From Aspidapion aeneum (lineage: Eukaryota; Arthropoda; Insecta; Coleoptera; Brentidae), in the NCBI GenBank assembly GCA_963576565.1, contig OY755042.1, positions 14,176,262 to 14,240,261 on the forward strand: a DNA stretch of 64,000 nucleotides, read 5' to 3'. A program made the position numbers and the translations under genes. The notes beneath the pieces were generated by a model. It was not told where the DNA came from. It made no database searches and worked only from the letters and a program-made list of their open reading frames with translations. This document shows, one piece after another, positions 21,353-33,003 of this stretch. Every line of letters begins with the position of its first letter. Positions within the stretch are counted from its first letter, which is position 1.

Positions 21353-21760
21353 CGAGGTGTGATAATTAAATTTTAAGACTGGTCCCCGTACTAACAGGTT
21401 TTGAATCTCCACGCCTCGGGCGGTTGAAGTTATTCACCTTGATGTGCGTTCTACTACCGCGCGCAATCTTGTCGCCTTTTCTCTGCTAGTTTGGATTACC
21501 CAGTGGTTTGAAGCGGATCGTGCATAGCTCATTTGGCGGAATTACGACAAACGAAAAAATTGAGCAACGTATTAATTTAAAGAAAAACTCAAAAAAACGG
21601 CTACTGAATGCTTTCGAATACTAAATGATGTCTACGGGGAGCAGTGTATGTCTCGTGCAATGATTTTTATGTGGCACAAAAGCTTTTTCGAGGGTTGTTA
21701 GGAAGTTAAAGATGATGAACCAGGGCTATCAAAACGGACGGGCCACAATCAACAATGTGG
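21353..21760 (+). pseudogene. mariner remnant, 5' part (second mariner family)
   Basis: It starts after TA with CGAGGTGTGATAATTAAATT, the same end as 26642. Translation of the interior gives NEKIEQRINLK and, after frame changes, RLLNAFEY, then SSVCLVQ and KAFSRVVRKLKM, recognisable as the N-terminal DNA-binding part of a mariner transposase. The catalytic part and right end are missing. Confidence 0.8.
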
Positions 21761-22795
21761 AGGTTGTTGACGTCACATCCGGGGCTGATTTTTTTTTTGA
21801 TGGTTGCGTCACGACACAGCTGATTGTCTTTAAAATACTGAAGGTGGAATGACGGTTCATGAATATTTGATTTTTTTTAAATAAAGCCGGTTTTAAGATT
21901 GTTTTTACTATATTCTTGAAGAACAATTTTTTAAAAATGTATAGTAATCCTTAGCTTTTCAGAACCGCTTCATTAGCTTACACTAAAATTAAATTTAAAA
22001 CAGAAGCGAATGTGACAAACACAGATGACAAAGTCAAATACATGTCAAATATAACAGTTGGCTTGCGGTACATGGCGGGTAATTTGAATTCAAAATAAGG
22101 ATTGCTAAATTTTGAAGATTTTAACCTTTTAATCATCTTGCACCCTTACAAAAGTTTGGTGGAATATGGGGATGGTGTCTGAGAATATTTCACTGAAATT
22201 TCGCGGAAATTTGCCATTTTGAAAATATCATAAAAAATCGTCTGACCTCCCATAAGACCCAAGTAAAAATCAGCCCCCGGAGAACAGCTGATTTTTTCAG
22301 GGTCGTGGCCTCTATTTTTGTGTTGGCCTTGGATGAACTAGAAGGGCGCTACATGTTATGTCATTTTTTGACATTTAGCTGAAAAATCAATATTAAAAAA
22401 TCAATGTTAAAATTTTGTTTTTTTAATTGAGACATTGTTTCTTAATTTTATTTAGTTTTTAGTATTTATTGAACCACACTGTTTCGAAACACATAGCACG
22501 AGAATTTGCCTCGGTTCTTTGTAGGAAAATGCCTTGAGGGCAAAGCGTTAGGCGGGTATGGTTGGCGTTAAAGGGACAACATAACAATTAAAGGTATAAC
22601 ATCTTGAAAAGTTCGCTTTTTTTCGTAATTGCTATAACAACCCAAAATTCTGACGTTAGCTTGATAGTAAAAAACAACGAGAAACGAATATTTATATTAA
22701 CATTTCAAAGCGTTATATTAAAAAGTAAAACTGTAAAGTAATATAATGATTGTTTCACGCAACATTTACAATTAACATACATACAAATTAATGCA
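21761..22795. other. No gene recognised
   Basis: A short inverted match (CCGGGGCTGATTTTT at about 21779 against AAAAATCAGCCCCCGG at about 22266) could be a decayed MITE, but it is too short to call. No coding sequence is recognised. Confidence 0.35.
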
Positions 22796-22829
22796 TTGGT
22801 AATGGTGGTAATGCTAAGTTCCACCCCTT

Positions 22830-23500
22830 TTCAGCAAAACGGGTGGCGTGAGAAAATGTTTGTTTTCACGACAAATTTGAGACAATTATTCCATAGAATA
22901 ATTTTTAAAAATTTTAATTTTTTCTGGGGTGGGAGTGCTAAGTTTAGACTTAACTTCGCATTACCGCTCCTTATCAGGAAAACGGGTGGCGCGAGAAAAT
23001 TCTTGTTTTCACGACAAATTTACGACAATTATTTCATAGATTGGTTTTTGAAAATTTTAATGTTTTCTAGAGCGGTAGTGCTAAGTTGAGACTCAACTTG
23101 GCATTACCACCCCTTTCTAGGAAAACGGGTGGCGCGACAAAATTCTTCCTTTAACGACAAATTTAGGACAAATTTACGACAATTAATTCATAGATTCGTT
23201 TTTGAAAATTTTAATTTTTTCTGGGGTGGGAGTGCTAAGTTGACACTCAACTTGGCATTAGCACCCCTTTTCAGGGAAACGGGTGGTGCAAGAAGATTTT
23301 TGTTTTCACGACAAATTTACGACAAATTTACGACAATTATTTCATAGATTGGTTTTTGAAAAGTTTAATGTTTTCTAGAGTGGTAGTGCTAAGTTGAGGC
23401 TCAACTTGGCATTACCACCCCTTTTCAGGAAAACGGGTGTTGCGACAAAATTCTTTCTTTGACGACAAATTTAGGACAAATTTTTGACAATTAATGCATA
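22830..23500. repeat. Tandem array, five units of about 143-154 bp
   Basis: The landmark AACGGGTG(G/T) recurs with its GGG at 22841, 22984, 23127, 23281 and 23435, giving periods of 143, 143, 154 and 154. Each unit holds TTCACGACAAATTT, CATAGATT, a TTTTCT-rich part and a small hairpin AAGTTGAGACTCAACTT (TGACACTCAACTT in one). The 11-bp longer units carry an extra GACAAATTTA. It is non-coding. Confidence 0.92.
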
Positions 23501-24240
23501 TATAAATATTCAATTCTTAATTGGTAATGTTTCGTTTAAGGATGTAAATATATCGCTTTTCGACCACCAATTTGGAACAGTCATAATTTTGTCTTTCTTT
23601 TTTAATTGATATTACATTCGCCTTTGTTTCACCGGCTTCTTCATACATAATTATATGAATTTCGCTGAAAAAGTAGAATTCTAATTTTAGGGTGATTTCT
23701 GGGTTATGTAATAGATTTTTTTAAGCATAGAATATTAGGCTTTAAATAAATTAAACAAATTTTTTAAGCCTATTTTTTTCCTAGAGAGATAGATAGATTT
23801 GCAGATGGTTTGTTTTTAAAAATTGTGTCAACAAAATGCACATATTTTCTTATTTTTCTTTAAATTTGGTTTTATTGATTTTATAGTTACACTAACTACT
23901 AACGATAGTCGCGATAGTGCAGATAAAAAGGTATTGGTAATTTTGTAACCAATTACTAACTGCATTTTCTGCAATAAAAATCGTGAGAAACATAAAATAA
24001 GGAGATCTCAGCTCGAGCATCGATAATTAAGGGTACTTAGAGCTCCATCAGCGATCATTTTCTACAAAAATAGTGATAGCAGTAGAAGGCAAGTGAGCAC
24101 CAATAAGCTTAGAAACGGACATTTAGCTTTTTATTGCTTTAATCGAAAGATGATTTAAATGCTTCAATTTTTTTGTTCTGTGCTATAAGTAGAACATTAC
24201 GTTTGAAGCTGTATTAATAATAATGGTAGTCACAGGGATT
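23501..24240. other. No gene recognised
   Basis: AT-rich spacer with no domain or repeat boundary recognised. Confidence 0.5.
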
Positions 24241-24392
24241 ATTCTTAAATTACGTAATGCTTTAAGGGAGCAGGGAAGGAGTTTAGCCTTCCATTAAATT
24301 CATTGATTTTTTATGTATTTCTTAATAATTCATTTACAAATGTGGGAGGGGGGATCAAAAATCCCGAATTTTTGCATTAGGTAATTTAAGAA
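24241..24392. mobile_element. Short TIR MITE, copy 1
   Basis: A 152-bp element with inverted ends ATTCTTAAATTACGTAATGC and GCATTAGGTAATTTAAGAAT (one mismatch). A second copy in the opposite orientation is at 25228-25371. It is non-coding, and the target duplication is unclear. Confidence 0.8.
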
Positions 24393-24394
24393 TA

Positions 24395-24848
24395 GATAGT
24401 CTAAGTTGTGCTCATAACGTATATGGTTGTGCTACGTATTTTAACGTAAAACTGCACGTTAAGCGCTCTACGTTTTGTTCCAAATTTGAGATTAAGTTGA
24501 ATGTTTTTACGTTACCATAACAAGTCTGCTAATAGCAGAGAATATGGAATGCGGCACTGGGTTTTTCTGATGTTAAATTTTGTTTTTTGTCTTTTCAACT
24601 ACAGTAGGAATATATTTGCAAAGAATCGTTTGTACTGAAAGCGGAAATTATCGTCTAGGCCTCATTTTTCGATCGGTCAATCAACCAATTTTATTCTTTG
24701 GTAACGTTAAGGTGCCCGCAAACTGCCGTAAGCTAACGTAAATACGTAAGCTCCTATCGTGACCTTGACGACGGTGTGACGAAGTGCGCTTGCGTATCTG
24801 TCAAATCTCATGCTTACGTAAAAATACGTAGCACAACTTAAACTATCT
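24395..24848. mobile_element. Inverted-repeat element abutting the MITE
   Basis: AGATAGTCTAAGTTGTGCT with an inner TACGTATTTTAACGTAA (24396-24450) pairs with TTACGTAAAAATACGTA and GCACAACTTAAACTATCT (24814-24848). The spacer is non-coding. It directly adjoins the 24241 MITE, so one may have inserted at the end of the other. Confidence 0.65.
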
Positions 24849-25227
24849 AATGTCTATACACTGAATAACATTTTGGTAATTTTCCATAAGATATCATGTA
24901 ATTTTTTACATAACATATACTGTAAATGTATTTTTTTTTAGTACTGTAGATTGTATTTTTCCATTTTTACAGAACACATTGGGTTTTTATACAACTGGAT
25001 TTAGAAAAAAGCAATTATCGTGTAATCCGACTCAATTTAAGTGGCGGAAAATAGGTCTGGCTAAAAATGTTCAGATTAAAATATAAGAGTTATTTGTGTC
25101 TTTATTTTCTTAGTGTTGGAACTGAACGTATACTGATGTTTTTATACACTAAGGACAACTAAAAGTTAGTCTGGAAGATTTACGTAGTTGAAAAATGCAT
25201 CTGGCGGCATCTCCAAAATTAGGGAAT

Positions 25228-25371
25228 ATTCTTAAATTACGTAATGCAAAAATGCAGAATTTTTGACACCCCCTGCGTAACGCATTTTCAAAAAAATTAT
25301 ATTTAAAAAAATTGCGCGTACCACAAGGCTAAAGCTCCCTTTCCCCATTAAGCTTTAGGTAATTTAAGAAC
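25228..25371. mobile_element. Short TIR MITE, copy 2
   Basis: ATTCTTAAATTACGTAATGC at the left and TTTAGGTAATTTAAGAA at the right match the 24241 copy, with the GGGAAAGGGAGC / TTTAGCCTT interior reversed. Confidence 0.75.
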
Positions 25372-25959
25372 AGTCCATTAAAAACTTGTTTTCTTAGTTT
25401 TCAAATTTTTCACATAGATTTTAGTATATGTATATAGAAAAAATTAGTCTGTCTGCAGATATTTACAATCACTTGTCAGACTCTCTAAGATCCAATGTAA
25501 AAAATAGTTCATTATTTTATTTTTTCTCAGTCTCAGATACGAAAAAACTGCAGGAAAACGAAAAGTTTCTGAATAAAACAAGGACAATTTTCTCAATATT
25601 ATCTTTTAAAAAATTTTGACAGCAACTTTCTTAAGTTAAAACACACTATATAGATATAATTTGTTACAACTAAAGATATAATGCACTGATTTCAATAATA
25701 TATAGTTATTTGACATTAGAAAAAGCTGTTTTTGAGTTATAGTAGGTTTAATTTACTCTTAAATTGCACTAATGATAAACCACTTGGCCCAGGGTGTTAT
25801 ATACTTCAATGTAAATTTTTAACTTAAATATTTCAAAAACGGCTTAAGATATTAACAATCCAGCAAAAACACGTCTTTCTTTCTGACAGAAAATATACAG
25901 GGTATTTAAAACGTAAAAAGTTTTTCTTAAAACTTGACATAAGGAATGTCTGACATTTC
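25372..25959. other. No gene recognised
   Basis: AT-rich sequence with a 62-codon frame at 25428 that has no recognisable feature. No element boundary is seen. Confidence 0.5.
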
Positions 25960-26400
25960 TGTCGAATGTGATACCTTCCTAGCTAGCCTATTAGCAGAGT
26001 TCAAATGAAACCATGAAAAGTAGAGCTCTTACTAAGTTTTTGGTTATAACACAAACTATTAAGCAAAATTTAGTCTACTATATACCGAAAACCGCATATT
26101 GACGCGATGTTAGAAAGTTATTATAATGGATTTTGGACAAAATCTAAGCTCGTGAGAAGAGTGTCAAAAACTATTTTATCTAAAACGTTTATAAAAATCG
26201 GTTCAGCGGTTTAGGAGCTATCGTATTACCGACAGACAAACACACACAAACACACAGACAGACATCACGGCGATATTGCTAAGATAGGTCAAAATACACC
26301 CAAATAACACATTTTCAGCGTTACCTCAAAAAAAAATTTTTTTGTCGGAAGTAATACCTTCTCTGGCCATTGCTGCGCGGACTGGGATGGTAAAAATTAT
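25960..26400 (+). repeat. Dispersed CA-rich repeat family, long copy
   Basis: It begins near GATACCTTCCTAGCTAGCC, passes a CGGTTCAGCGGTTTAGGAGC segment and an ACACACAAAC microsatellite, then GTCAAAATACACCCAAATAA, and ends near CCATTGCTGCGCGG. Other copies are at 48155-48545 and, reversed, 50455-50945, with fragments at 15285, 32060, 33020, 37390 and 48985. It is non-coding, with no TIR seen. A Helitron-like origin is possible but I cannot show it. Confidence 0.8.
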
Positions 26401-26641
26401 GCTTTTCTATTTATAGTTTTATTCTATCAACTACATTAATTCTTAATAAACGGCGTGCAAATATAACCCATGACCCTGAAACATTAATATAATGAAATGT
26501 GTCAAATTGACGGGCATCAGATACAACCCATAATCTCGTAAGCTTTCAGAAATAAATAAATAAGTACATTCATTTCGTACCCTTTTTGACTTGCTAGAAA
26601 TAATGCCATGATTAGTCAGCTTTTCTTAGTTAACTTAAATA

Positions 26642-27451
26642 CGAGGTGTGACAATTAAATTTTAAGACTGGCCCCCGCACTAACAGGTTTTAAATCTTCA
26701 CGCCTCGGGTGGTTGAAGTTATTCACCTTTTTGTGTGTTCTACTACCGCGCGCAATCTTGTCGTCTTTCCTCTGCTAGTTTGGCTTACCCAGTGGTTTGA
26801 AGCGGATCGTGCTCATTTGTCGGATTAACGACAAACGAAAAAATTGAGTAGCGTATTAATTTAAAGTAAACTCAAAAAAACGACTACTGAATGCTTTTGA
26901 ATGCTAAAGGATGTCTACGAGGAGTAGTGTATTTCTCGTGCAATCATTTTTATGTAGCATAAAAGCTTTTTTGAGGGTTGTGAAGAAGTTAAAGGTGATG
27001 AAAGAGTAGGGCGCTCCAACACATCCAAAACAGCGATGCTCATTGTTTTTAATATCGATATTAAGAGTGTTATTCTTATTGAATGGGCGCGTGAGGGTCA
27101 AACAGTTAACCAACATTTATATTTGGAAGCATTGATTTAGCTAAGGGAACGTCCAAGGAAAAGACTTCCAGATTTGTGGAAGAAAAACGTGTGACTGATC
27201 TTCCAGGACAATGCATCGGCCCACAATGCCCTATCCCTTAAGCAGTTTTTAGCTAATAAGAAGATCCCCGTCGTTAACCACCCACCATATTCACTAGACC
27301 CCTTGCGACTTCTACCTGTTTCCGAAAGTAAAGAAATCGTTAAAAGGAACCCGTTATAAAATATTAGAACATGTCAAGGAAAAAACAGCAAGACTTCTTA
27401 ACACCCTCCCTTCTGATTATGTCCAAAATTGCTTCCAACATTGGAAAAAAA
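26642..27451 (+). pseudogene. mariner transposase remnant, internally deleted
   Basis: It starts CGAGGTGTGACAATTAAATT after TA, like 21353. Visible protein blocks are the N-terminal KIE.RINLK, the linker GRSNTSKT, then an abrupt jump to SVILIEWAREGQTVNQH, LRERPRKRLPDLW, the catalytic IFQDNASAHNALSLKQFL, HPPYS with a frame break before the third aspartate, and LPSDYVQNCFQHWKK. About 300 bp of the middle, including the first catalytic aspartate, is missing. The right end is cut by the MITE at 27452. Confidence 0.88.
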
Positions 27452-28049
27452 CTCCTGTCACGTGTGACCTAATAAAATATGTGCGCTCAGTTTGACTGAG
27501 GGGCCTTGTTAAGCACCCATAGCAGTATAAAAAAAGTTTGGTCACGTGTTCGAACTCATGGTCGTTTGACCGCCATCTTTAAAAATGGCCGGCAAATAAA
27601 ATTTTTTTTTGTTTGAATGGTCCTATTTTAATTTTTTAAAGCCTTAAAAAATTAAAATTGGATGACTGGATAGGGAGATACGCTTAAACAAAAAATCTAT
27701 CAATTTGGTGGCCATTTTCAAAGATGGCGGCCTAACGACCCTGAGTTCTCCCACGTAACTAAACTTTTTTTATACTCCTATGGGTGCTTAACAATGCCCC
27801 GGAGTCATACTGAGCGCACATACTGCCGTGCATAAGCTATGATGCCGTTAACCAACATTTGGACAATTTTGATTTTTTGGTGCCGTCTTAATCACAACAT
27901 TATTCTACATTAATTTTTATAAGCAAATTTTCTTTAGCTTTTGTGGTTTTTAAGAAACAAATAACTTACAGTTTACAGGAAAGTTTTATAGGTAGTTAAC
28001 GGCATTCTAGCTTAAGGACGGCAGCATATTAGGTCACACGTGACAGGAG
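27452..28049. mobile_element. Long-TIR MITE, itself interrupted
   Basis: Its left end CTCCTGTCACGTGTGACC followed by TATGTGCGCTCAGT pairs with the right end, where GCGCACATA is separated from TTAGGTCACACGTGACAGGAG by a nested 202-bp MITE. Without the insert it is about 392 bp. Inner arms also pair over GTTAAGCACCCATAG. The interior carries AAGATGGCGG-type and AAATGGCCGG words. It interrupts or truncates the C-terminal end of the mariner at 27451. Confidence 0.85.
27823..28024. mobile_element. Nested MITE with CATA duplication
   Basis: Inverted ends CTGCCGTGCATAAGCTA and TAGCTTAAGGACGGCAG, followed inside by ATGCCGTTAAC and its complement. It is flanked by CATA on both sides (27819-27822 and 28025-28028). 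The second copy at 42310-42543 is flanked by TATT on both sides, so a 4-bp target duplication is supported twice. Confidence 0.9.
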
Positions 28050-28976
28050 CCAGCGCCTAGACTTACTAGAAGAATGGCAAAAAATTGATAAAATTTCGAG
28101 AAGAGGATCAGCTAGGATTTATATGAATATCGCTCTGAAGTCAGGAAAGAGTCCATATTCAAAATGTGCAATTAGTTTTTGGAACCATTTTTATGTAACC
28201 TATACTTCGTTCAGGCACACTGTGAGAAAACTGCTATTACAAATATAAGCCTGCAACGTTCACATTAGGGATGGATACCTTATTGGTTTTGCCAAGTTCT
28301 TACGAGAACAACTGGCTAACCGAAGAAAAGTTAACATTAAAATTTAAATTCTGGGGCTATTAGTTTTAACTTTTTAGTGGAATTTTTATTTTGGACAATT
28401 TTATCTTCTGCTACCTGCTAGTCGTGCTACTGTGGTGGCGTTTAAGAAATTAATGAAAGACCGTTTATATGATAATTTTATATTTTTAAGACCGAATCGT
28501 TGATAAGGTTTGTTAATTTATTATGTTTTCTTTAATTGGATCCTTTCCTTTGATTTTACCGAATTTAGGAAATAATTAGTCAACCTTATTTAGGAATGTT
28601 TAAAGCCTATTATATTATTTTTATGTCAGGGCTAACATTAATTTTCGTCGAGTTAATAATTAAAATGTTTTTGCGCCAAAATGTTCTTTTTTTAATGACG
28701 AATTAAAAAGAAGGAAGCAGTAGTGCGATAAAAATTGTTTGCTGCAAAATCTTCGTAATATCCAGATAAAATTAACTACATGGGGTAAGAGATTCAATTC
28801 TAGGTAACTTATAAAAAAGTTGCTATACTAAGCCCAATCAGATGCTGTATCAAAAATGAAAATACCTACAGGGATTTTGAAAATTTTGAGCAAAAACTAA
28901 TTTTTTTTATTTTATTTAAAAAGCAAATTTTACAAAATTCCGCAGTTTTATTAGCGACTACGGCCAATCGAATGAC
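28050..28976. other. No gene recognised
   Basis: AT-rich spacer; I see no coding homology and no repeat boundary. Confidence 0.45.
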
Positions 28977-29250
28977 AACAGACACTTGGAATAAAACCTG
29001 ATCTTAACCCTATGGTGACAGATTTACATATAAAAAGCAGCTGCTTTGCTTCAAAATTCGGCCTTTGTGTATTTAAAAACCGGATTTCTTAGTGTCGGTA
29101 TATATTAAATGAAAGTTAGCGACTGTATTATTAAATTTGGCTTTGGTATGTCAATTTTCAGAGGTCAGCTGTTAGTTTTCTGTATGAATGTGTCAGAATA
29201 AAGTCGACTCTAAAATAAAGTCAGATTTTATTCCAATAAGTCCCCAATAA
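28977..29250. mobile_element. TIR element family GAATTATTG, decayed copy
   Basis: ACTTGGAATAAAACCTGA at the left pairs with TCAGATTTTATTCCAATAAGT at the right. The interior shares TTTGG(C)TATGTCAATTTT..AG.TCA.CTGT.AGTTTTC with 29617-30384 and 37776-38054. This copy is diverged. Confidence 0.6.
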
Positions 29251-29616
29251 TAATTTTTTTCTGGGCCTTCTAGTTTTTTTGGAATCATAGCCATATTTGT
29301 TATTTTTTATAACCGCTATAAAAATATTTATACGCTATTAAATACAGCATAAAAAGAATTTCTCAACAGTGTATAGCAAGTTTTTCTTAAGAAAAATGTA
29401 AATTAATTTAAAAAATAGATTTTTGATTAGTTGGCTGTGAAACAAGTGTCCTAATTGTATTTGTTGCTATACCAACATTCGTTATCTGTCAAAACTTTGC
29501 TAATTATTTGATCTATCTCTTAAAAACCTTTATTTTTCTAACTTTAATTTATACAATTTCTTAAAATATATTCTTTACTTATGATTATGATACTAAAGTC
29601 TACAATTGAAACACTA

Positions 29617-30384
29617 AGGACTTATTGCAATAAAGGCATGCTGTAATAATGCCAGGCAAAATTCTGACAGCTTCACATTACATTGTAGTAGACGAGCTCT
29701 TTGACGGTGGTACTGTCTTTTGTCTTAGTGAAAACCACCCTGCTTTGTAGCCACTCATAGCTTTCTGTGGATTGGGTCAAACCTGAGGCTATAGCGCTAT
29801 GCAGAAAATAACGAAAACTGTGCTTTAAGCGCTCTAGACAAAGATACAAGACACCAGCGTAAGCCAGAGATACGTCGACTTAGAAAACCGTTACAAATCA
29901 AAATTGCACTGGGTGTTATTTAAAAATTGTAAATAGTTTGTCAAATTTATTCCCATGAAACATGAATTATTTTGATGTTAGTGGCTCAAAGGACGGATTG
30001 GCCGAACAAAACTTTTATTAAAATACAGCGATCCACAAAACCACACCTAAAAACAAGTGACTGGTCTTAAATAAATTTTACTTATTCTTAACCCAGTCTC
30101 CAATATTGCATATTAATTAATGCTCTTTGATATGAATAACAATATTTAATAAAAATAGTTAAAAACTTATAAATGTATATTCAAATCCCGCTTTTCTACA
30201 GTAGGATCAGCTGTGATCATTCAATATAAGGCCTTTGTTTACTATATGGACCGAAATAAATACTGCTATATTTAAACTCGACCTTGGTATGTCAATTTTG
30301 CAAGATCAACTGTCAGTTTTCAATGTGAAACTCTCAGACTACTGCCTGGCACTATTACAGCCTGGCTTGTTTGCAATAAGTCCC
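29617..30384. mobile_element. TIR element family GAATTATTG, longest copy (768 bp)
   Basis: Inverted ends AGGACTTATTGCAATAAAGG and (complement of the right) GGGACTTATTGCAAACAAGC, continuing with TGTAATAATGCCAGGCA and its partner. TA lies on both sides (29615-29616 and 30385-30386). No transposase is recognised. It is longer than the 279-bp copy at 37776, so it may be closer to a parent element or carry an extra insertion. Confidence 0.75.
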
Positions 30385-31136
30385 TATTATCTATGATTGG
30401 TTAAAGGAAAAAAGAATAAAAAATTAAAAACCGATGACAAAGGGTTGATTTAAATTAAAGTATCTAAATGTTCATATTTTGAATAACTTTATCCTATTTG
30501 AAAACCAACCCATATAAGGCAACTAGAGTTCAAATCCAATATAGGTAAGTACCAATCGAACTAAAGTAGGAACATATATTAAAGTTAAACTTTTTTACTT
30601 AGTTTCATGTTACTTGGCAGGAGTGAAAACTCAGTATAAATTTAAAATACTTCAATCAAATCAGCCTCCTTTTTCCCGTACGTATAAAGAAAACTAGCGG
30701 GTATGCGGAAAAGTAGATACGCCAACCCTAAAGGCTCAAAGAATTGAGAGTGCTCAGCTGTAATGCGCCGTTAGAAAAGGAGTGCTAGAAGTTTTAATCC
30801 TCAAGGTGGTAGGAAAAAGTAATTAAATTCTAATAAAGTTGTGATATTACCATTTAATCTATTAATAGTGACTAAACAAAAATTTATATGCATATTAGGG
30901 ATACTCCCCGCTTAGACCATCGGCATCGGCGTAAAGCGAAAGGGTCAGAATTAAGTCATTAATGACTTAATAAGGGTGGAGCCCTACGAAAATTAATTCT
31001 AATCAGAATAAATTACATACCACCTAATAAAAATAACAGAAGAGCACTCTGAAGAACAGGTAGTGCGGCTTTAGAACACCACATATCACGGATCACAAAT
31101 TTGTTTGGTGATGGGTGCACATTGGGTGGCGGAACA
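30385..31136. other. No gene recognised; one 20-bp palindrome
   Basis: The only structured site is TTAAGTCATTAATGACTTAA at 30951-30970, a perfect palindrome. The rest is AT-rich without recognisable coding sequence. Confidence 0.5.
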
Positions 31137-31490
31137 AATATCGAATACCAAAGATCGAAAGACAAAAGATCGAAAAGACAAAAGATCGAAACCACAAAAG
31201 ATCGAAAAACAAAAGATCGAAACTACAAAAGATCGAAAAAAAAAGATCGAAAATGGAAAAGATCGAAAAACCAAAAAATCGAAAGACAAAAGAGTAGTAG
31301 CGCGTTTTAAAATATCGCTATTACATAGTTTAAAAAAAAGCTTTCCTGATTTCTTTTCCGGAATCCTAGAGAGTATATAACTAAACCGAACCGAACCGAA
31401 CCTCTTTCTAACATATGTTTTAAAAAAAAAACTTTCCTGACATGTTTCCCGGGATCCTACAGGGTGTAAAACCAAAGCGAACCGATAAAA
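31137..31490. repeat. AAAGATCGAA array plus fold-back-type block
   Basis: 31150-31300 is a tandem array of about ten AAAGATCGAA-type decamers. It is followed by two copies of the block AAAAAAAGCTTTCCTGA..TTCC.GGAATCCTAGAG (31333 and 31423) and CCGAACCGAACC. The same block is found inside the fold-back elements at 20280-21327 and 34044-34770. The array translates to low-complexity basic peptides that are not genes. Confidence 0.8.
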
Positions 31491-32292
31491 ACCTGTTAGC
31501 TTTTGAAACTTAGTTTGTTATGCTGGACTTGCAAATTTAAGATTCGCATTAAAGAATTTTCAGAATTTTATTATTTATACTGGCTTGACGATGAGGCTAA
31601 ATTATGGTACAACTACTAGAGAGACAAAAAAATTAATAAAGAGGAGTTAAAAAGTTTGAAAGTCGCAGATATTCTAAAACAAGCGGAATTTTCTTCCCAC
31701 CAGTAAAATTTTTTTAAATTAAATTTTCTCTTTACCAATAAAAGAGAAAATAAAAATCAAAAGTATCGGTTGTCCCAAACCAAATTTAATAATTACGAAT
31801 GTAACTAAATGCAAAAGTCGTGAATATAAGCGAACTTTTAAATTATAAATTTATGAAAAAACTGACTGGCTGTGCGTGTGTGATTTCAACAATAGCCTCT
31901 ACTGTTGCCCCTGTTTATTGTTTGATAGCGATGAGGCATCAGAATGGACAAGAACTGCAGTTAAGGACTTACATTACTTACATTTATCTCCTAAATTTGG
32001 ATTTAATTCCAAACTTCTATGAATTGGTTATTAAATAATTTATTTCAAATAAATGGACCCATGATGGATCTGATACCATCCTAGCTAGCCTATTAGCACA
32101 ATTCAAATGAAGCAATGATATATCCGTTTTTTGTAAATATCTTAGAAACTAAAGATCTTACGAAGTTTTTAGTTATAACACTAATTATTAAGAAAAACGT
32201 AGTCTACTATATTCCGAAAATCGCATATTGATACGATGCATCATTAAAAAGTTAGCATTTAAAAAAATACTCTGCCAATATATGGGCCCCTA
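31491..32292. other. Spacer with fragment of the CA-rich dispersed family
   Basis: 32050-32275 carries GATACCATCCTAGCTAGCC, GTAAATATCTTAGAAACTAA and CCGAAAATCGCATATTGATA of the dispersed family, truncated before its microsatellite. The rest has no recognised feature. Confidence 0.6.
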
Positions 32293-33003
32293 AGCTCACA
32301 CTAGGTACTATAGTTATAGTGTACCTGTGAGCTAATTTAACTAAAAACTGTAATATATGGTATTCAACTCCAGACTAAATTACCTCTCGTTTGATACCAC
32401 ACAAGCCATGTTTAGACTTAAACTCTAATTTTTGAAACTTCCCCCCCCCTTAAAAAAAAACTAAAACTAAAATGTATTTTGTTCAACTCCAGACTCAATT
32501 ACCTTTCGTTTGATATCACACATGCCATATTTTCACGTAAACTCTAATTTTTGAAATCTACCCCCACCCTTTTCTTAACTAAAATTTATTTTGTTTAACT
32601 CCACACTCAATAACCTTTCGTTTATTATCACACACGCCATATTTTCACAAAAATTCTAATTTTTGAAATCTACCCCCACCCTTTTACTTAGCTTGTGTGT
32701 GGTGGATTTTGTTCATTTTTAAATAAGACTATCTCGACCCAAGACCCAGGCTAGGTACCAAATTTCATTGAAATCGGGCAAGCGGTTTTTGAGTTATGCG
32801 CGTTGGTCGTTACAGACAGACATACAGACATACAGACAGACATACAGACAGACAGACAGACAGACACCACTACAAAAAAGTTTCAAAATCATCTGAAATG
32901 CAAAGATATATAAAAAAATTTGAAATCGGAGCAACTTTTTTTTTCACGAAAAAATCAGGATCACCATAGCTCACACTACTATAGTATAGTATATGTGTGA
33001 GCT
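32293..33003 (-). repeat. Terminal-hairpin dispersed repeat, copy 3, intact ends
   Basis: Best-preserved long copy. The left hairpin AGCTCACACTAGGTACTATA..TAGTGTACCTGTGAGCT begins at 32293, and the right hairpin begins AGCTCACACTACTATAGT and ends TGTGTGAGCT at 33003. It carries the CAGA/CATA microsatellite at 32813-32868 and three internal copies of a CTACCCCCACCCTTTT-containing unit, against two in copy 1. It provides the empty-site reference for the MITE in copy 2. Confidence 0.85.

Noticed and set aside
21777..22290. Inverted CCGGGGCTGATTTTT pair as a MITE
   Set aside because: Only about 16 bases pair and no flanking duplication is seen.
31137..31300. Overlapping open frames rich in Lys/Arg/Ser
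   Set aside because: They are translations of the AAAGATCGAA array in several frames on both strands, not genes. The same applies to 34002-34275.
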